Source: Lota lota (taxonomy: Eukaryota > Chordata > Actinopteri > Gadiformes > Lotidae). Taken from it: a DNA stretch of 64,000 bases. A model generated the notes under the pieces. The model did no database searches and was not told where the DNA came from. It was given only the letters and a program-made list of their open reading frames with translations. The stretch is taken from the NCBI GenBank assembly GCA_026745465.1, contig JACYXH010000136.1, positions 26,001 to 90,000 of the forward strand. Reading direction: 5' to 3'. A program made the position numbers and the translations under genes. Positions 58,422-64,000 of the stretch are shown here, one piece after another; within the stretch, counting starts at the first letter, position 1; each line of letters begins with the position of its first letter.

Positions 58422-59338
58422 AATTATACGACGCCTGTTTTTGTCAAATCAAAGAAAAGGCTTGAACATGTGTATCACATCATTCTAATCAGTTGCCTGT
58501 ATCCAACAGGCAACACACTTCTGAACTGAGCGGGGGGAAAGTGACAACTCTAATAGATTGTCATGACTTTGCCAACCGTGTCAGAAGAGGCGGTAAACAG
58601 CACAACAGTTTAGTTTACTTCTTTTGTGAAGAAATGAAACATGGAAATGGTTGCAGGAGTGTGTGCGCCATGTGGATCCGACAGATGCTTTGACATCTCC
58701 TTTTCTCCTCTTCACAGAAACATCTGGCGCCGCCGCCGCCAGGGCTAACCGTAAGCATATTTTATAGGCTGTCGGTAACCTGTATACCTGCAAAAAGACC
58801 AGACATCAACAACACACCATGCTGAGCTAAGTCAGGATTTCTCAAGACTTTCAGCAGACGTTCGTGCTTGTGTCAATCCCTACATTGTACATTGCTTTAT
58901 AACATATCATTCTACACTACACGATAAACTAAACATTGTATAAAGATGTCCACTGTGTTTGAACTCAATTTAGACAATATGCACCAACATGTAAACACCA
59001 CCTCCAGAAATAAGCTAAAAGAGGACGTTTGCTAATTATGTGCGGACGTGTCACTTTTGAAATGTTACTTTTCAATTATATGAAATGTGCTATTGAATTG
59101 CATTATTATTAAAGCGGCATGATTGATGGCGTACTGAACTAAGGAAATTAAAGGCCACTTAAGTGAATGAATAACATGTTGTATAGTCAATAAATGAATG
59201 TTGTACCAAGGACAGCATGTCAGTCAACAGGTGTTTATGGCTAACTGTAAACAGTGCTCCCTCTATGATTGACACTGTACTCTCTATGATTGAATACACT
59301 TTCATTGTCCAATAATACCATGTGTCTAGGTGGGTGGC
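58422..59338. other. Single-copy DNA with TGATTGA cluster
   Basis: Clean AT-rich DNA. PBX-HOX-type TGATTGATGG at 59120-59129, PBX-MEIS-like TGATTGACAC at 59266-59275 and TGATTGAA at 59287-59294. No gene recognised. Confidence 0.4.
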
Positions 59339-59570
59339 TGCGTGTGTGCGTTTGTGTCCCTGTGTGCATGTGTGTGTTCATGTTCATTTGTGTAGGTGCA
59401 TGCTTGGGCGTGTATGTGGCTTTCTACATACGTGTGCGCGTTGGTGTGTGTGTGTGTGTTTGTGTGTGTGCGTGTGTGTGCGTGTGTGTGTGTGTGTGTG
59501 CATGTGTGCGTGTGTGCGTGTGTGCGTGTGTGCGCGTGTGTGCGTGTGTGCGTGTGTGTGTGTGTGTGTG
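59339..59570. repeat. Compound (TG)n array
   Basis: Degenerate TG to 59440, then TG with regular GCG (period about 8, GTGTGTGC). Confidence 0.94.
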
Positions 59571-59649
59571 CTTGGCGGTGTCTGGTGCAACGAGACAACA
59601 GAAGAATGAATAGTTGCAAGCCTGCTGAGAAAGGAGCGCGCACACCTAC

Positions 59650-59920
59650 GGCAAAAAGCCATTAATTGAGTTCCATAAAACGGTGTGAATTTTTACAAGT
59701 GACAAAAAGATGCTTACTTTTACAACATCAAAAGGACAAATTCACAAAGCAGTTGTAAGGAACAATTACTTAAATAATTGGGCTTTCAATGAAAAGATTG
59801 ATTGTATAAAAGCTGTTTTCTGTGGAGAATCCATTAGGAGAAACCATTTCTCTGGCCCCTTGACACAGTTATTATTAATATCTGCTCCCTGAAATGCATG
59901 ATTCTCCCTCTTTTTTCTTT
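59650..59920. promoter_or_regulatory. Candidate conserved noncoding element
   Basis: Repeat-free and AT-rich: CAATTACTTAAATAATTGGGC at 59762 is an imperfect palindrome of homeodomain cores, and AGATTGATTGTATAAAAGC follows at 59796. Composition-based call. Flanking 59921-60618 is single-copy and gene-free. Confidence 0.35.
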
Positions 59921-60618
59921 TTTGTCCTGTTCTGTCATTCCCCTGCATGATGAACTATGCAGCAAGCCAAAAAGCTATCATACAAAACACTTACGAGTCT
60001 CCCACTCTTTACCATGGCTGGAAATGAATTTTTTATTTGGTTTTATTTTATTAATGTGTGTTTTTAGCTCTTTCATTCCAATTAGGGAAATGTGTGCAAA
60101 CGCAAAATCCCCATGACCTCGAGAAAATCCTTGGTAGATAGACTAGGGTGTGTTGCACAGAGAAATACTGCACTGAAATACTGTAGTGTCCATGTGTTTA
60201 TATCCACCACGAGTCCTCGTTCATCTCTGTGTTCAATAGGTGAGAGAGCTAGAGGAACTCAGCACTATGGGTCTTCTCTTTACCAACACACCTTTCGATT
60301 TCACCTCCTTTTAGTAATCTGTATGTATTCACGAGAAGCTCATTCAAAGAAAACCATACAACCAGGAAGCATTTCAATCCTTGAAATTGTACTCTAACCT
60401 AAATCGCTCTAAATATAATTGACTAATAATAGATTACTACATATTAGTTCATTATTGCAGGTAGGCTTCTATCCTTAAATTTACTGTAACAGCCTAAATA
60501 TATATATAAATATGTGTATAAATATAAATTGAATATGTTATACATAGTTGAATATGTATAAAAAGGATTGGTTTTGCGTGTGCTCATGTGACGATGCAAA
60601 GGCTCTATTGCGCTCGCA

Positions 60619-60692
60619 GTGTGTGTGTGTGTGTGTACGGTTGTGTGTGTGTGTGTACGGTTGTGTGTGTATACGGTTGTGTGTGTGTACGG

Positions 60693-60728
<36 letters not shown>

Positions 60729-60780
60729 ACGGTTGTGTGTGTGTGTAAATGTGTGTGTGTGTGTGCATGTGTGTGTACGG

Positions 60781-60814
<34 letters not shown>

Positions 60815-60818
60815 ACGG

Positions 60819-60851
<33 letters not shown>

Positions 60852-60929
60852 CATGTGTGTGTACGGTTGTGTGTGTGTGTATGGTTGTGTGTACGGTTGT
60901 GTGTGCGTGTGTGTGTGTGTGTGTGTGGG
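60619..60929. repeat. Compound (TG)n array with TACGGT
   Basis: TG blocks with about nine GTACGGTTG inserts. A block of roughly 100 bp containing GCGTACGGTTG and a GTGCATGTGTGTGTACGG run appears twice (about 60724 and 60811). Confidence 0.95.
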
Positions 60930-61163
60930 AGCGCGCGGGCTGCCAGGTTGTTTAAAAACACAGCGCGGCTGCGCTGGAAGAGGCGGAGTCTCCCTTCAGA
61001 AGGTCTATTGTGCGGAGCCATCTTGTGCTCCCTTCTGCTGTGCTGAAGGGAGAGTCACGGCCATCTGCTACCTATCTCCACCACAACCCCCACCTACAGA
61101 CCTGCTCTCCCATGCCCCCTCATCCAGCATGCTCACAACGTCTTCCACCTAGCCTTGAAGGTC
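60930..61163. other. Single-copy DNA
   Basis: GC-rich start (GAGCGCGCGGGCTGCC). No gene recognised. Confidence 0.5.
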
Positions 61164-61255
61164 ACACACGCACACACACACACACGCACGCACACACACG
61201 TACCCGCGCATGCACGCGCACACGCACGCGCACACACATACGCATGCATGCACAC

Positions 61256-61295
<40 letters not shown>

Positions 61296-61403
61296 CCACG
61301 CACGCACACACATACACACACACCCAAACACACATGCACACACACACACATACATGCACAGACATGTACTGAGACGCACGCACACACGCGCACGCAGACA
61401 CAC
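61164..61403. repeat. Compound (CA)n/(CG)n array
   Basis: CA with GCGCACGC and GCATGCATGC inserts; longest pure CA about 61261-61290. It has the opposite strand phase to the TG array 250 bp earlier. Confidence 0.94.
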
Positions 61404-61841
61404 TGCGAACACAATATAGCCTTTCCAGCCAGCAGGACTGGGAAGAAGGGGGGGAAGGGGGTTATTCCTCCTTATGTAGAGCATATCTCTCATCCATCGC
61501 ATGTGAACCAGAGAAGTGGGGTAATAAAGTATTCCCTCTTGATCCATGGAGCAACCCAGCCTTTAAAAGCACTGCATTTATCATTAAGGGTAATGCATGT
61601 GCAAGAAGCCCCTGCACTGCATCTTATGCACTTGTGTTCATGCAAATGCCAATCTCCACTCACTTCCAACCTGCTGTCATCGCCGACGGAGGCAGAGTGG
61701 AGAAGACAACGTGTGCTATGTGAATCTGAGAAGGGAGGAGATGCTTTTTATTGACATTGCGTCCCCCCCACATCTCAACTTGGATTTCAATCATCTGGAC
61801 CCCCCCCCCCCCCTTCTCCCTCTGCTCTGGGGTAGTCTAGT
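61404..61841. other. Single-copy DNA with C14
   Basis: C14 at 61800-61813. No gene recognised. Confidence 0.5.
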
Positions 61842-61862
61842 CCCCCCCCCCCCCCCCCCCCC
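61842..61862. repeat. C21 homopolymer
   Basis: Pure C run on plus. Confidence 0.95.
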
Positions 61863-61996
61863 ACCGACCGAGGGGGAGGGTAGAATTAGCTTGAAAAGTA
61901 GGCCAGGAATAATCGTCTGGACAAGAAAGTGTATCAGCGCTTTGTCGTGTTCAACTTCCTGCCACTCAAGCCTCATATGCTTACTGCTGGGGGGGT

Positions 61997-62054
61997 GGGG
62001 GGGGGGGGGGGGGGGGGGGGGGGGCTAGCTGGCTGGCTAGCTGGCCGGCTAGCT
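61997..62054. repeat. G28 followed by (GCTAGCTG)n
   Basis: G28 at 61997-62024, then about three and a half copies of a GCTAGCTGGCTG-like unit containing the palindrome GCTAGC. Confidence 0.93.
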
Positions 62055-62129
62055 TACAGCGCCGTAATATGTAATGTCTCGGCTACACTTTGACTTACTG
62101 CTCTCCCCGCCGCTAGCCTACGCACAGAC

Positions 62130-62470
62130 TAATGCCATGCTACATCAACGGTGGCTAAACATAATTAATATGTATGAAAGGTGGGGGAAAGGGGAAGAAA
62201 GGAGGCGCTTTGATTAATTGTTCCTGTGTGTTGGCGTTACCGCATTAATAACCAGAGGGATTAGAGGGGTCAGGTCTGACCTGTTAAAACATTAAAATTT
62301 CATAGAATACGAGACACAGCTGACAGTAAAAAGACAGTAAGCATACACAGGCAGGGCTCCCACGCTGGCATGGATATAAATTACTCAACGTGGCGTAGCG
62401 GCAACCCAATCTGAAAAGCGTGCCGGGATATCATTAATAATAAACAGGCCCGGGTCTCATTTATTAGAAT
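62130..62470. promoter_or_regulatory. Candidate conserved noncoding element
   Basis: Repeat-free. CATAATTAATATG at 62160, TTTGATTAATTG at 62209, CGCATTAATAACC at 62241 and ATATCATTAATAATAAAC at 62428 give many TAAT cores. CAGCTGACAG at 62318 holds a TGACAG. Confidence 0.4.
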
Positions 62471-62519
62471 AGTGAAAAGTCATGTTTTCTCCGATGTGGC
62501 CTATTTTAAAAGCGTGTCT

Positions 62520-62690
62520 GTGGGAATTGCGATACAGCGCCAGCGCTCGTGTCTGGAGCCGCGGTTCCAGCGTCCCCGCCGGGAGGGGCCGCTGAGCGCA
62601 GCGCGCGGCTCCTGGCGGGCCAGGGAAACGACGCGCTGCTGCGCGTCGTTTCCCTGCAGCAGCAGCCAGGCAGCAGCCAGGGATATTTTG
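62520..62690. promoter_or_regulatory. CpG-rich block with hairpin
   Basis: Roughly 20 CpGs in 140 bp (62530-62650), next to AT-rich DNA. It carries the hairpin at 62621-62656. No recognisable protein in either direction. Confidence 0.4.
62621..62656. repeat. Perfect 16-bp inverted repeat with TGCT loop
   Basis: CAGGGAAACGACGCGC, TGCT, GCGCGTCGTTTCCCTG. All 16 pairs match; the flanks do not pair. Confidence 0.95.
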
Positions 62691-62730
62691 GCAGAAGAAG
62701 CTTTACTTAAGCTAGGTTTTCCTGCTTTGT

Positions 62731-62756
62731 AAAAAAAAAATATATATATATATATA
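62731..62756. repeat. A10 then (TA)8
   Basis: Short A run joined to TA repeat. Confidence 0.93.
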
Positions 62757-64000
62757 AATAAAACATGCATACAGGCCTCTGTTCTCCCTATCGTAGGAGG
62801 ATCAGGGATTTTATTACCCATGAAAATGTTCCGTACATTTTTATGCTCGGAGCTATAAAATGTAATGAAAGGGGAGCAGCCCCACGGTGTGTAAAAGCCT
62901 GTCGGATGTTTGCATGGCTGGGGTGGTATCCCGCGGAAACCAGGCCAAAGGGCCCCTTTTTTCTTTTTTCTTTTTTTAATCTTTTGATTCTCGCATTAAC
63001 CTTCCATTAAAAATTATCTATGTTATGATCACCCCAGATTTAGTCTAATAAATTGCGGCTTTATGAGCCGTCTTGGGGGGAGAATCATCCCGATGTTCTA
63101 GTTTAAGTAACATATGCTCCAGTTTAGTGACATCCACTACATGTCAGCCGTCCGTTCACATCAGCGTCATCCCGCGGTGGCCTGACGATCCCGCGTGATG
63201 TCATGTGAGGTCGCCGCTGGTTGGATTTTAGTGATCCACGTGGAGCCAAAAAGAACAACCTGCAGCAGCGAGGGAGAGCCACGGCCCTGCTGCTCTCCGT
63301 GCGCACCGCGCCGGTTCCATCTCGTGGGACAACTCGCCCCCAAAGAACACCGAGGACACATGGCGAGCAACACAACGTCAAAGTGACGGTTAACATCACC
63401 TTTGTTTTCAATACGTGCAGGCTCGTCCCAATCTGGTATTGTTCGTGCAGGCAGACTAGAACTCACACTCGCACATGAAACACTCACCTCAGCGCATGCA
63501 GTATATTGTAGCTTGTGCTCAAATGTTGTCCATATCTTTTATTACACATCTAGGGTCAGCAATTAGCTAAGTATAAAGGGAATTGTTGGAATGTTGATAC
63601 TATAGCGCGCCAACAGTACCGTGTTCATCCCAGCAAAGGGGATCTTTCCCTCGGTTAATGGCCTAGGCATGCGCCAGGTGATTCACTGCAAGCCAGAGAT
63701 GCATAAGGGGGGAAAAAGCCTTTATGAGTGGGAATTGATGTTTGATTTATAACTTTAAGCCAAACAATGTAATACTTCACGAGGTCGCGGGGAACGGCTT
63801 GACGTTTCCGAGGCGTTTATTGCCAGTGGAGGTTGACAAATGCAAATATAAATCGGATTTCCAAAGGTTAACGCTTGTTAAGAGAATCCAAAGTCATAGA
63901 CAATGAGTTGTATTCACAGGGGAGGTGAGAGGCGTGGGGAAAGAAGAGTTATTTCCTCCCTAAATACCTCAAACTTCCAATCCTAAACATATGTCATAGT
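62757..64000. other. Single-copy DNA to window end
   Basis: The part at 63130-63390 is CpG-richer. The part at 63540-63930 is repeat-free, with CAGCAATTAGCTAAG near 63560 and the POU octamer ATGCAAAT at 63840-63847, and may be regulatory. No gene recognised. Confidence 0.4.

Overview
This is a 64-kb piece of vertebrate, almost certainly teleost, nuclear DNA. It is nearly all noncoding. The one coding segment I can defend is the first coding exon of a PBX homeobox gene, best matched to pbx3, on the minus strand at 2812-3008. No other stretch reads as a recognisable protein domain, transposase, reverse transcriptase or structural RNA on either strand. The fish assignment rests on the form of the PBX N-terminus and on the extreme density of (CA)n, (GA)n, poly-G and minisatellite repeats. 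Such STR density is known from gadiform fishes, but I cannot fix the order.

Layout: positions 1-2811 are the start of pbx3 intron 1. Positions 2812-3008 are the exon. Positions 3009 to about 4500 are its 5' flank, which ends in a CCAAT-box and X-box cluster that I read as a possible promoter. From 4.5 to 64 kb the DNA is upstream of pbx3 and holds no recognisable gene. It alternates between clean, non-repetitive AT-rich blocks with many TAATTA, TGATTGAT and TGACAG motifs (candidate enhancers or conserved noncoding elements, which need alignment to confirm) and very repetitive intervals.

The repetitive part includes 36 G or C runs of at least 12 bases but only about four A/T runs of that length. 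It also has several (TG)n tracts up to 102 bp, GA/CT tracts up to 410 bp, a 24-bp minisatellite (26436-27004), a 47-bp minisatellite (54939-55409), a CCA-rich tract (41151-41790), and a run of four different arrays at 45001-46440. I found no recognisable transposable element.

Signals most worth a second look: twin perfect hairpins sharing a GTTT loop (44471-44570); a 16-bp-arm hairpin in a CpG-rich block (62621-62656); four TGACAG (MEIS/PREP/TGIF-type) sites in 55 bp, two forming a palindrome (49168-49222); and 17 consecutive long homopolymers with G on the same strand between 9.7 and 30.3 kb. I did not find a novel multi-gene system. The picture is of a long cis-regulatory domain upstream of a developmental transcription factor, heavily invaded by simple repeats.
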